Origin: Larix sibirica
Lineage: Eukaryota > Streptophyta > Pinopsida > Pinales > Pinaceae
DNA length: 30,570 bases
Reading direction: 5' to 3'
Assembly (NCBI GenBank): GCA_004151065.3
Contig: NWUY0300047774.1
Location: 7,508-38,077, forward strand
Shown: positions 20,057 through 29,689 of the stretch, piece after piece
Numbering within the stretch: position 1 is the stretch's first letter
Layout of the letters: the number at the start of each line of letters is the position of its first letter
Notes under the pieces: generated by a model
The model's database searches: none
What the model was told of the DNA's origin: nothing
Seen by the model: the letters and a program-made list of their open reading frames with translations, nothing else
Translations under genes and position numbers: made by a program

Positions 20057-23000
20057 TGAACATACAAGCACAATAGCAAACACATCTGAATTAATATAAG
20101 ACATTTAAATAACTGAATAAATATGAAAAATGCCCTTGACAAAAACAGGATAGATTTATAGCTAGGAAATGGACTTGATCCTAGCCAAATGCAAATAGGA
20201 AAACTAAGTAGAAATGAAAAAATTATGTGAAAGAGACGTCTATTTTGCATCTAACACAAATGCAAGCCATGAAGATAATTCTTTGCTATTTTAGGAGAAT
20301 CTGTAGTCAAAACTACCTATTATTAACAGTCCATAAGCTCCATGAAAAGATTCCTAGAAGGATGTATTACCACCCAAACCCTTACTTCTTGTGATGAAGC
20401 CCTAAAGCACAAGCAAGACTTTGGTGGAACTATGAAGGGATGCCCATTGTCACCACAGTAGCTCCCTCACCCACTTTAGGCCAACTCTCCTCCAGTTCAA
20501 GGGGTATCCCTAAGAACGGATTGTTAAAGATCAGGCAATTGAGCTTAAAGTGAAAAAGAAGAGTGGCTTGAGCAAAACCAAGAGTTGTAGTTTAGGAAAA
20601 TGAGTAAGCTGATGAATGGATCAAGATTAGTGCCTATCCATTGGGCATAGAATTAAAGGATCAATCTATGAAGGAAGCCTTTACATATGATTAAAACATG
20701 ATATAGGTGGAATAAACAATGCTACAATCATGCTAAATTTGTTAACATGAAATGTGAAAATAAACTTAGAGAAACCCTAAATGAGAGGGAACCTCTAAAG
20801 ATTGCTCGAGGGTGTGCTTATCAATGGTCTTGTAAACATGCAACAACTCAAATTAGGAAGAGGATGCATCATTGTCATTTCCATAAATAGACATCAAAGC
20901 TATTGAATAGGGAACAAACCTCAACAAATGCTTCCAAAAGGAAATTATAAATTAAGAAAATGTTTGTTTTCCTTCTTATTGTTGGTGTATTGTCAACAAG
21001 GAGTGTTGGGTGAACCTTGTATATATGTATGAATAGAACTATTTGTGAGTTCATATATATATATATAGAACTAAAGTGACTTTCCGTCAAATTGTATAAA
21101 CCAAAATGACTTATAGTCAATGTTTACAATGATTTATATTCTTTTTCTTTTCAGCAGAGCAACGGCTTTTAAGTTTTTATGATGGCAACTTTAGAGACTA
21201 TTCCCATGGTGAGCAGTGTAGAAAAGAGACTATAATTGTTTTCTTATGATGGCAACTTTACTTTACCTTTTTTATCTTCTTTCTTTTTCTTTTTTTTAAT
21301 CAATATGACAATGAAGTGTGTGGAGAGGAATGAGAGGTGTATTCTGAAAACGAAATGTGAAAATGGGAGAAAAAGACTGGACGGGGAATTAAAGAGTGGA
21401 AGCGGACAGCCTCTGGCTTAAAGTTTATTGCCATCTAGGAATGAACTGATACCACTTGTGACGTATGTGGCAGTACTCATGAAGAGCCATCATTAAATTA
21501 TAAGAAAAGACAATAATCCATATGATCCAAAAGGATAAAAATATATATTTATTGATATGAGAGTGATGATTACAATTGACCAATGTGATTTCTTTTATAG
21601 AACAATGAATGGATGGGTCACGATAAATAATCATGACCCTAGGGTAAGATGCCTATTAATCAATATATTAATAAACTAGAGCTTTAATAACATATATATA
21701 TATATCCTAGTTACAAAGTAATAACTATATATTTAGTATATACTTTGGTATGTTACAATATAATGTCCAATGGGTCTAATTCCATCACCAAACATCCTGA
21801 AATGGGGGTCCCAATTTAACTAAATTTAAGTTAATGCTGACAGGATTAAGTAACTTTAACAATTAAGATAAAAAGTTAAATCGAATTCTTCAAATGCTCA
21901 CAAATGCTCAATGAAAAGAGTGAGAGGAAAATAGATGGGGGTCATCTTTAAATAGGCTAGGATTAGTATTTTGGGGGGCATCTTTTACGGATTCCTTTTA
22001 ATCTGTGTTTTCTTCATTTATGAGGGCCATGGACCAAATTGGTTTTGAACTGACTAGTTTGGAACAGAACTGGACAGTTTGGACAAGAACCAGAATCAAA
22101 TGGTTCTAGTACCTATTCTTTGTTGTGAAGTTGTTTTTCACGGTAGGATGTTCTCTATCTCTTCTATCAAAGTGTCTTTTTGACAAGTTAGATGTCTAGT
22201 GCAAAGCTAAAGGCACTATCCTTCGGAGAGATGTGAGAGGTTGTTCAATAGAGGTAGATTGTAACCTAAATGCATTTATTTTTTCCTTTAGGTAGGTCAA
22301 CGTCCATTTGTATATTATCCTTGTACCATTCTTTCTAATAATATAAGCAACATTTGTTCAGATTAAAAAATAATAATAATAAATTTAAAGAAAAAAGCTT
22401 CAAGGTGGGTAGCTCAAGACATTTATCTGGCAAAACACATCACTATCCCCAATAGGCTTTTGGTTGCCACTCCTTTTTACTATTCATGCATCTTTGCTTT
22501 TATTTAGGATACAAACAATTGCGAATTTGACTTTGGATATTCCCATGGAGGAAGCATGGAGGGAACAAGGAAACAAAGCATGTTGTTTGTTGATCTCTTG
22601 GGATATTTGCACTTTATTGCAATAAGAGGAAGGACTTAGCCTGATTGATATACATACAGAGGGTATTGTGCTTATAAAATGACCCATCAAATCCATGAGA
22701 GGTAATGTGCTTTAGAAGCTACTTGTTTGACACTTAATTCAAAATGTTGCACATATAAATGGCATACTTGACCCTTGGGTCTGTGATATTGTTGGTGTGG
22801 CTAAAGCCTTTAGTTCTCAAGCAGATTTGGCAAGTGTGGTAGTTGGTTTCCTCAAAACTGCATTGTGACTAGTGGATTATCGATGAGGCTTGGATTTGTT
22901 TGCAAGATCAATTTGGACTTTCATAACAGATCAAGTGAAACTTAAGCTAATTCCTTCCTTTGTAGGAAAACGATTGGCAAAGAAAGGCTTCACATGGGGT

Positions 23001-26000
23001 ATCTTGTGGGACAAGACCATAGCAAGTGGCTCTTGTGGCAAGCTTAGAATCGCTCTCGAAGACTTCAAGCAATTGCTTGACCCACTTTTACTGCATTATG
23101 TCAAACGATTCTAGAAAATTATTTGTCCAAGCTAAGCTTGGATATTTATGGAGCCATCTGGAAGGATTGAAAATAGTCTTATGGAGTCATCTGTGAATTA
23201 TCGAACCATGGAACTTTGTCATAGCGTTCTCCAAACTTGTCTATTGGTTGATCATCTTGATAGGAAGTGGAATGTTCAAAATCACAAAGCAAGGTGGCTC
23301 CAATGGTGCCAAAATATTTGGAAGTCACAGTCTCTGTTTCGGTCTCAAGTTCTTGGATTGGCAATTCTTCAAAACAGTTTAGTGGTAAAGTTACAACTAC
23401 ATCAAATTGGGCTAACCACTGACTATTGCATGGCTTGTCGCAAGGCTGAAATGGTTAACATGGTTTTTGGAATCTTATCATTGCAACATGTTTTGGGCTT
23501 GGGTTGTTTAAAGTTTTTCAGTATAATGTGCCCAGTTTCTCCTCTCTGTTAAAAAGGCATTGAGTTTGGAAACAAATGAATGATTCAGTAGCCAGGCCAG
23601 GCTATATGGGATCCAATGTTGAAATTTGACATTTTCTCTTGCATTTTGGATGATGACCTTATCTCAACAACAACTTATTTTGACATTAAATATTTAATTG
23701 TGAGTTTCAAAATAACATTTATAACAATATTCGCCTCCAAAAATAATTTAATTCAAACAATTAAGTATATGTTACATTATAAAGAACTCATTTGATTGAT
23801 GTTTCACCATATGCGTGATGCATTACACAAAATGTAATATGCATAACAAATTTAAACAGTCAAATAAAAGTAATGATGTATAATACTATACACTGTCATA
23901 AATCAGAAATTAGTTCCGAAAACAACAATGGACCAATTCATAGCCACAAAAATAATGGAAAGATTCCTTGGCTTTAAAGCATATAAGAAGCATTAATATG
24001 CAAGTATGGTAATTGTTAATGCCTGAAAATGCATGATTCATTTTGCATTTCTGGAGGCACTATTCTCTCAGCAACGTAGTGCTAGGAGATATGTACCCTT
24101 GGAGAATCAATCGCATTTACATGTTGTGAGCATTGTCTTGACACCATTTCCTTGTTCGATCTTGCCTAAACATTACTTGCTTCATCATTCATGGCTAGAT
24201 CAAGGACTTGGAGTACTAGTGATGGCTTGGTGGAGATCCATTGGTCCAAGTTATATTTTCATGTTTAGATGATCTCTACATATTTGGAGGCAATGGCTAC
24301 ATATTAGGAGAAGTGTTTGCCTATGTGGCAGAGTTACTACATAATTTGATTCATATCTCACCTTTGGGGCACCTTTCCACATATTTGGAACCGATTTGAA
24401 TATTAGGATTCATGCTTTACCATTGATTATGTCATTCTGCATATTTTGAGGCATATTTCAACATTGAGATGATTTTCACATTCTCCAAGTCAATCTCTAC
24501 ATAGTTGGAGGCATGACTCTTCCCTAGAGGTTTCTATGGTTTTCTTTATATTATTATATTTGAGGCTTCTAGTATTTTCAAAAAGAAATTGTATTGAGAG
24601 GTGGTTGGAGATTGGAAGCTATAAAAGGAGAAGAAATCTCATTAGCTAGGTAGAAGTTCAAGAGAAGGAAAACCCCTTAAGGCCAAATACAATGTTTTTG
24701 CAGGCAAGGGAGGAAGGGCTTGACAATTTGGAGCTTCCATCTTCTTCTTTTTCACAAGATCTCATGTGTATGTAAGGCTGTCATTTATGTATTGCTGCCA
24801 TATCTTTATGTAAAGGGTTGATTTTTCTCATCATAGTGGGTTGTTCTTTGCTGGAAGAGAAAGCTGAAGTGTGGTCTCAATTTCAAAACCCTCTTTTCTC
24901 CATTGATATCAGATTTGAACTATGATGTAGTACGGGATCGTTCATTCAAAAGAAGGCTGTTTCATTTACTCTAACCTCATTTTTTATATCTTTTGTGGCC
25001 GCAAAAATTCTGCGGATGTGTTATTGTGTGTTTGTTGAGTATTTCACGTGGTTGTTAATATATATCAGATCTCCCATTGACTGATAATACTTGCTGTTTG
25101 CTGGTTTTATCATGTTTTCTTCATCCAGTTTTAAGTTCCATCTGTTCCCAAGACTCCATAGCCCATGGACAAGGAACTAGATTTTGCTTGGCTTCTCACT
25201 TTATATCTTCAAAGACTAAAACATTATCATTCTGCAGATCTGGTTATTATTTCAGATCTGTAGTCTTATTAGAGATTCCCCCCTTGTGCCAGAGGAGAGC
25301 AAGCCTAAAGAGATAATGGCAATCACCAAGGTGACAATGGGTGATGTCCTCAAGTTGCCCTAGGGTTTGTACTTGATGATTGGACTTATTGTTTGAAGTG
25401 CAGATTGGGGAGTAACAGTAATCAAAACAAAATGTTATAACATTCAAACTATGCAAAAAATTGCCTTGTGAGAATATAGATGACATTATCAAAACCATTG
25501 CTAGGTATGAACATAATTGAAAATTTTAGAAAGTGTTATAGGATTATATCAGAAGATTATAATTATTTAGGGATGTGAAGCATTATTCATGCACTGGTCA
25601 TCAGTCTTCGATCTCCAAATGCTTCTTGTTTTTCACCCCATTCAAACAGTATGGGTAAAACTAAACTTTCAACTGTAGGAATGAGCTGACCTCTTCCATA
25701 TATTTTTCTATAAATGTCCACCATGATCTCATTTTTTCCCAAAATAAAATCTGCTGAGTTTTCTCAAAAAAGCTAGTGAACACCCCTTTTCTAAATTGCA
25801 AACTATCAAAGGCATTCAGGTTATTTTTGCTTGTTTGCATGCAGACAGAGATAGTGTGCTGAAAAGTTGTGATCGCTCTGATAGAAAAATGAACTATGCT
25901 GATGATGACTATTGAAAAATGGACTTGGTCTGATGGAGGGATTTATGGCTTTATATGTAGAATAGGCCTGGAGACTAGGAGCACTACAACTAAGTCAAAG

Positions 26001-28534
26001 AAAACATATTCAAAAGGCAAGAAATGCATATATTGCAAAAGTATTGGGAGAAAATTGGATGCTTCAGCCGTTTGGAAAATAGTTCAAAACTATTCTTGAA
26101 TTGGAAATTCTGCATCATAAATAAGATGTCATATATTTTTTAGTCGTTTAAATTACTTTGATTACAATCAGATGGAGAGAAATTTATATAAAGAAAATAG
26201 GGAGAGGGATAGCTATATATTACTTTTTCTCCAAATTAACTATAATAACTCCATTAATTCTTCAATTTCCAATGATCGCAAAACAAAATTGGGCTGGAGG
26301 TAACTGTCATATAATATATTGTTCACGACACTGTTTTCCATTGTATCAAACCAGCTACTGGGGAATTTGAGACCACTTCTAAATACTGCATTTCTCCACA
26401 AACTTCATCAGCAGGCAGCAATAGGCAAACAATTTCTTTTAGATTTAATCTATCAAATCTCACTTTACATCTAATTGAGCAATCACTTATCATTTTTTTC
26501 ATTACCTATGTTCCTTTGAAGTCTTTTGGTCCTGCAAAACATTGGTTTTCTTCTGCACTTTCCCTAGACATGTCATCAATTAATCAGAACATTGGTTTTC
26601 TTGTGCACTTTCCAAGACATGTCACCACTTAATTATCATGTCCCCTCATTGGATCAGTCAGGGTCGAAGATTGATTCCCAATAATTCAAGACTCGTCATC
26701 CAGATTCCAAACTACTGACTGCAAATTTAGTCAAGCTAGTAGCAATAGGAAAACAATGCAATACTGTTGATAAAAGTTTATTTCCTTGATCTCCCTAGTT
26801 ATTATTGTTATTATTATTACTACTGTAAGAATACAGTAGCCTTTGCAATATAAACTTGGTATTCAAACTCATAAGTTCTTTGAATATTACATTATCTCAT
26901 TGCACCCAGCACTGCCCTGACATGAAAACACTAGCCGTAGTAACTACCATATTACTCCCGACCCTTGTCTCATCTTTTAGTCTCATAAATTCCCTCTATA
27001 TAACCATATCTGCCATGCCCTCCTATCCCTTCAAGGAAAACATTAGAATCCAATCTTAACCCTCTACCACAAAGATATGATTGGCAATCACTAATCTTGA
27101 CAATCATACTATGATGTAAGATATTTCTATTGGTTTCTAAACGTTTTGCAGCACTCTAAGTTCCCATTCTGTAAAGCCAGCATGAAAGCAGTACTTGTTA
27201 TTTATCCTCTCTAAGATTCTTCTGTCCTAAAATAGTATTTACAGTCCTGGCACTGAGTCGAGGAGATAACAATGCATCAATGAGTCTAGTCAAAGATTGT
27301 GGTATACTGGGGCATTTAGCAGAGGAGGACTGTGGGGATGATAATGAGCAGTTGCAATTGGATCAACAATTCATCAATAGAGAATGGTATGGCATTAAAA
27401 GAACGCCAACTAAAGAATGATGATGAAAGGGAAAAACTTATGAGAATGGAGAACACAGAGAACTGACAGTGTGTGACTGCAATAAATTCATGAACAGTCT
27501 GAATGCAATAAATTCATGCAAGGTACACTCTGATACAAATCCAGCCATAAGATTTTAATTTGATTTCCATTATATACGTATACATATCTTAATCTCCCAT
27601 ATTATGATCTATAAGACTATAAGTGGTGGGCAATTTTTAAAGTATGCATAAAAGAAAAGTTTTGAAAGTTATCGAACGTCAAAGATGATGGCCTGATCTT
27701 AATGTTAGACACTTTTTACAGGGAAAAATACAAAAACATCTCAACTGTTGCCAATGTTCAACTATTATGGGATCTTAACCCATATAACAGGATTTTATTT
27801 CTTATGGAAACAGCATAGTTGGACAACATTTCATCAGCTGCATCTTTTCAATTTGGAAAAAGTTATATTTAGCTCAGATTTGGCTATCCAGATTTTTGCC
27901 AGGTTTGTAATTTTTAGAAACAATGTAGATAATCTTCAAGTTGGGGCTAAAGCGTATATGCTAGCCCTCCTTGCTTATGTAGGCAGGGAGCTCTTGTTTT
28001 GATGGTTCTTTTGAACCTAGATGTAATGATCTTGATGTACATGTGTATTGATTAATTGATGTAATATATGCAGCATTTTTAACTAAGGAAAAAGTTGTTC
28101 TCTTTGTTCACTTGACGAGCAGAAGGAGTGAGATTACTGGAAGTTTTGAATCCAGGCACCAATTCTTAAATCATGGCACCCTTTTTCTATGCCACATCTT
28201 AGAAGAAACAGCAATTGTACAAAAAGAATTGCACAAGGATAGCATGATCCTGATTGCGAATATTTTCATTTACAAGATTAAAAAACTAGTAAATTTTTGT
28301 GTCACCAAAACTTTGTTATATCCAAATTTCCAAAATGAATATAAAATGAGTATCAACTCTCAGTTGGCTACAATTCTTAATATCAAAGGATTCAAAAGAT
28401 GGAAATAATACTTTGCCTGTCAAGATGATGACACCAATCTCAATGTCATTCCGTGCATCCTCCAGAGCTCGTGTCATTTCGTTCAGAGTTTGTGGCCGGA
28501 AAGCATTTCGTTTTTCTGGTCTATTTATCGTAAT
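14259..28534 (-). CDS. menB: 1,4-dihydroxy-2-naphthoyl-CoA synthase (naphthoate synthase), partial gene, five internal exons
   Basis: The enzyme closes the second ring of the naphthoquinone, turning o-succinylbenzoyl-CoA into dihydroxynaphthoyl-CoA for phylloquinone; in plants it is usually peroxisomal. Five exons (28412-28534, 19683-19784, 18605-18643, 18189-18287, 14259-14306) join without frame break into 137 codons of the crotonase fold. In order they show [20 protein letters not shown] (oxyanion loop), [38 protein letters not shown] and [10 protein letters not shown] and G of the QTG motif mark the bicarbonate-dependent type I MenB class, and S and D of GSFDAG match the catalytic Ser161/Asp163 of the E. 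coli enzyme. All exons are phase 0 with GT donors and AG acceptors. There is no stop or frameshift, so the gene looks functional. Missing from the window are the N-terminal exons with any PTS2 signal and the C-terminal exons from GPKKARE onward. Neither could be found by eye. Confidence 0.93.
14307..14870. other. menB intron and undefined left border of element C
   Basis: Begins as intron right of menB exon e. From about 14530 the composition becomes purine-rich and resembles a retrotransposon leader. No 5' LTR or TGGTATCAGAGC-type PBS was found, so the left end of element C is unknown. Confidence 0.4.
14871..16606 (+). pseudogene. Truncated copia gag fused to acidic/basic repetitive protein, frameshifted
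   Basis: The frame begins [24 protein letters not shown] (positions 14903-14974) with a stop, then [18 protein letters not shown], the DUF4219/UBN2 start of plant copia gag. A frameshift near 15046 leads to [20 protein letters not shown] and [10 protein letters not shown]. There the gag homology ends. What follows is about 270 residues rich in Asp/Glu/Ala with an internal repeat (ALVNPTM.. and ALVNPAK..; ANEEVANEA and GETANEAVC), then a Lys/Arg-rich tail ([18 protein letters not shown] ... [14 protein letters not shown]) ending at 16606. Further shifts lie near 15480 and 15740 and a single stop at 16082. No known domain recognised beyond gag. It was once one frame of about 560 codons. Confidence 0.65.
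15355..15680 (+). repeat. Imperfect two-copy repeat in the acidic frame of element C
   Basis: 15355-15480 and 15481-15680 share GTGGATGA, CCAATGTAGCAG, GTGCTTTGGT-AATCCAGCAA and GCCAATGAAGCA in the same order. Copy 2 is longer by added Asp/Glu codons. The encoded ALVNP...ANEA phrase is conserved in both, which suggests protein-level constraint when it arose. Confidence 0.65.
16536..16653 (+). repeat. Block repeated across the assembly gap, left copy
   Basis: From CATCATCGCATAGCAGCAAA to AGCCTTAGAGGTA. It recurs at 17383-17494 with about 10% differences and a small deletion. It holds the last codons of the basic tail and the start of the 3' untranslated part. The left copy touches the N run on its right. 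Confidence 0.85.
16654..17382. other. Assembly gap of 729 N
   Basis: Undetermined bases. Apparent open frames through it are artefacts. The repeated block on both sides suggests a tandem repeat the assembler could not cross. Confidence 0.99.
17383..17494 (+). repeat. Block repeated across the assembly gap, right copy
   Basis: Begins at the first base after the N run and matches 16536-16653. GCCTAGCTGAGACATAGACC is identical in both copies. The differences (for example AAGACGAAGCTG versus AAGATGAAGATG) argue against the same reads being placed twice. Confidence 0.85.
17539..17547 (+). other. Polypurine tract of element C
   Basis: AAGGGGGAG directly before the LTR start TGTTGAAGTATGC, the classic 3' junction of plant copia elements, where a GGGGGAGTGTTG phrase is common. 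Confidence 0.85.
17548..17800 (+). repeat. 3' LTR of element C
   Basis: 253 bp from TGTTGAAGTATGC to TTTAACA, with imperfect inverted ends TGTTGAA / TTTAACA. It contains ATATGTTTTTAAGCAG (TATA-like region) and AATTAATACAATG, typical of short copia LTRs. No matching 5' LTR is in the window, so age cannot be estimated here. The right end rests on the TG...CA rule only. Confidence 0.75.
17801..18188. other. menB intron, right flank of element C
   Basis: Intron sequence between the LTR of element C and menB exon d. The donor GTGTGACT of exon d is read leftward from 18188. Nothing else recognised. Confidence 0.6.
18189..18287 (-). CDS. menB: menB exon d (second oxyanion glycine, QTGPK)
   Basis: 99 nt, 33 codons, from [14 protein letters not shown] to AIFGQTGPK. 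Acceptor atatag, donor GTGTGA. The GGGH turn carries the second oxyanion-hole glycine. QTG is the bicarbonate-binding triplet that separates type I MenB from other crotonases and from type II MenB, which relies on an acidic side chain. This exon alone identifies the gene. Confidence 0.95.
18605..18643 (-). CDS. menB: menB exon c (39-nt micro-exon)
   Basis: A 39-nt exon encoding [13 protein letters not shown], bounded by acceptor tttgcag and donor GTATAT. It is too short for ORF detection and was found by looking for the conserved [14 protein letters not shown] stretch between its neighbours. The V that follows M is the first codon of the next exon. Confidence 0.93.
18644..19682. other. menB intron between exons b and c (1039 bp)
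   Basis: AT-rich intron, GTATGG donor side at 19682 and TTTTGCAG acceptor side at 18644. A minus-strand stretch near 19200-19320 is less AT-rich, but I recognise nothing in it. Confidence 0.6.
19683..19784 (-). CDS. menB: menB exon b (oxyanion-hole loop)
   Basis: 102 nt, 34 codons, starting [11 protein letters not shown] and ending GRLNVLDVQ. The acceptor is ttgcag and the donor GTATGG. SGGDQ supplies an oxyanion-hole glycine, and the following GQGYSDD segment is the mobile active-site loop with a Tyr equivalent to Tyr97 of E. coli MenB. An open frame reads through into the upstream intron with a false Met, so the ORF start is not the exon start. Confidence 0.93.
20022..20055 (+). repeat. 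(CT)n microsatellite
   Basis: About 16 perfect CT dinucleotides in the 8.6-kb menB intron, 238 bp upstream of exon b in gene direction. On the transcribed strand it is GA-rich, so it is not a polypyrimidine tract for that exon. Confidence 0.95.
20366..20668 (+). repeat. Dispersed 300-bp repeat, copy 1
   Basis: Shares with 29386-29689, in the same orientation and nearly equal length, CAAACCCT-AC, CCCATTGTCACC-CA / GCCATTGTCACCTCA, CACTTTAG-CC, AAGGGG---CCTAAGA-AGGATTG, and ATGGA-----TTGGGCA. Identity is roughly 60-65% by eye. No coding sequence is evident. Confidence 0.7.
20669..22040. other. menB intron, no recognised gene
   Basis: AT-rich with short (AT)n runs at 21053-21065 and 21692-21704. 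A phrase TATGATGGCAACTTTA occurs at 21178 and 21245. Small frames show no recognised domain. Confidence 0.5.
22041..22385 (+). mobile_element. Probable LINE 3' end with A-rich tail
   Basis: The stretch ending CCTTGTACCATTCTTTCTAATAATATAAGC followed within 20 bp by ATTAAAAAATAATAATAATAAA resembles the 3' untranslated end and simple A/TAA tail of plant L1 copies. The left border is arbitrary. No ORF2 frame could be joined to it, and target-site duplicates were not identified. Confidence 0.45.
22890..23552 (+). pseudogene. LINE ORF2 C-terminal relic with zf-RVT-like region
   Basis: Two open frames in the same phase (22890-23114 and 23148-23552) are interrupted by two stops. The first has [19 protein letters not shown], like the WDK-GGLG block after plant LINE RT. 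The second has [20 protein letters not shown] then [18 protein letters not shown], like the zinc-binding zf-RVT region (W-x-Ar ... G---D--C--C). The distal HxxxC is scrambled by a frameshift. It lies downstream of the LINE tail at 22385, so it is a separate insertion. Confidence 0.55.
23553..24269. other. menB intron, no recognised gene
   Basis: AT-rich. The 79-codon frame at 24033-24272 (plus) does not resemble a known family. It may be the internal edge of the LTR-like region that follows. Confidence 0.4.
24276..24980 (+). mobile_element. LTR-like region with TATA box and degenerate internal motif repeats
   Basis: The phrase CTACATATTTGGAGGCA or a variant occurs at about 24276, 24298, 24377, 24437 and 24497. 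Then a TATA-type CTATAAAAGG at 24619, a purine-rich leader, and GGGTTGATTTTTCTCATCATAGTGGGTTG near 24815. This order (repeated U3 motifs, TATA, leader) looks like a retrotransposon LTR. TG...CA borders, PBS and PPT were not found, so the assignment is weak. Confidence 0.35.
25270..25370 (-). repeat. Dispersed 300-bp repeat, inverted partial copy
   Basis: CCCCCCTTGTGCCAGAGGAG, CAAGCCTAAAG and AAGGTGACAATGG match the reverse complement of 29460-29530 (CCCCCTTGTGCCAGAGAAAA, GGTCTAAAG, AGGTGACAATGG). A later GGGTTTGT fits too, with an internal deletion. Only about 100 bp of the repeat remains. Confidence 0.65.
25371..28411. other. menB intron up to exon a, no recognised gene
   Basis: AT-rich. 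Has a short direct repeat (ACATTGGTTTTCTT-TGCACTTTCC-AGACATGTCA at 26541 and 26588), a TTATTATTATTA stretch at 26802-26818, and a repeated TGCAATAAATTCATG at 27478 and 27503. An 84-codon frame at 27748-28002 is unrecognised. The left end of this block lies in the interior of the 8627-bp intron. Confidence 0.5.
28412..28534 (-). CDS. menB: menB exon a (crotonase N-terminal core)
   Basis: 123 nt, 41 codons, running from [10 protein letters not shown] to GVIILTGK. The acceptor is ...ctctag at 28535-28540 and the donor is GTATTA reading down from 28411. The [12 protein letters not shown] segment carries the CoA-contacting Arg of the family. The next exon continues the protein exactly (ILTGK then [10 protein letters not shown]). 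The preceding coding part should end in a plant sequence like DEGIAK; it is not visible in 28535-30570, so the upstream intron is longer than 2 kb. Confidence 0.93.
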
Positions 28535-29385
28535 CTAGAGATAAAGAACATGGTTAGTTGAATCAATCTGACTCCTGTTACCACATCAATGAAACTTCTC
28601 CCCATATCCAAAAAGCAACTGCAATTAACTATAGATTTTATCACTTGTATGTAAACTATTTTGTCAATATTCCTGACATAAAAGAACAGAACAATATTGT
28701 AGAAATTTAGCGTTCCTTCACAATGTTCAATACGAAATATCATTATGAGCTACATCCACACAAAAGGAAACTAAAAGTTGTTTCATTAAGGGTTAAAGTT
28801 ACAGTAATATTCAGCATATGTATGAAAATCTGGATGCAATCAATGACAAGTCAAGATAATCCGAATGAAAATAACATTTCAAAGGAAACAAGAGCTTCTA
28901 ATCTCTATAATTATGCAACTTTATATTGATAACAACTTTGATAACAAGCATGGTCAAAAGGATGAGACAACAGAGGAAGGGTTCTCCTTGCCATCCAAAA
29001 TTTAAAAATCCTAAATTGTCTCTCAAATTCATATGTTTACAAGTTATTGGGAACAATAGTTGTTATTTTCAAAAAAAATTGAACTGTGAGAGAAGACATT
29101 AAATAGAAAAAAAAAAAATTAAGTCATGTCATAAAAAATGTGTAGCAGAACAAGTGTTAAAGAGACCAAAAAATCAGCCACATTTTGTTGTAGAAACTAC
29201 CACAACAGAACAAAAACCTTTGGGACACCAGTAGAAAGCCTCTAAAAGGAAAATGCAAACTAAACACCAGTCCCAATTCAAGGGCAGAATTCCCTCATTA
29301 CATGTGCAGTAAAACTCACACAAGCTGCAAGAGTGAGACACAAGGCCAAGTAATGTAGCATTTCCGGATGATCTACCTTGGTGCC
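28535..29385. other. menB intron upstream of exon a, no recognised gene
   Basis: Starts with the CTCTAG acceptor of exon a read leftward. AT-rich, with an A run at 29106-29118. No exon resembling the N-terminal part of MenB was found. Confidence 0.55.
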
Positions 29386-29689
29386 TGTTACCTCACAAAC
29401 CCTCACCTCTAGAGAGAAAGTTCTAAAAGCTCAAGTAAGGCCTTGGAGGAACCAAGAGGGCGGCCATTGTCACCTCACTAACGCTCTTCTACACTTTAGA
29501 CCGGCTTTTCTCTGGCACAAGGGGGCCTTTCCTAAGATAGGATTGCTGGAATTTTAAGCTATGGAGTACAGGGTGAAATGAAGAGTAAATTCCAGTAAAA
29601 CAGTTTTATGTGTTTAGTAAATGAAAAGTGGATAAATGGACTAGAGAATAGTGTCTTATCATTGGGCAAATGGGGTCAATTAAAAACTT
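29386..29689 (+). repeat. Dispersed 300-bp repeat, copy 2
   Basis: The longest-conserved copy, related to 20366-20668 (same orientation) and 25270-25370 (inverted). It contains GGCCATTGTCACCTCACTAA and GGCACAAGGGGGCC. No terminal inverted repeats or coding frame were seen; family unknown. Confidence 0.7.

Noticed and set aside
27748-28002. 84-codon plus-strand frame as a gene
   Set aside because: No domain recognised, no splice or codon-use support, and it lies inside a menB intron antisense to the gene; chance frames of this size are expected.
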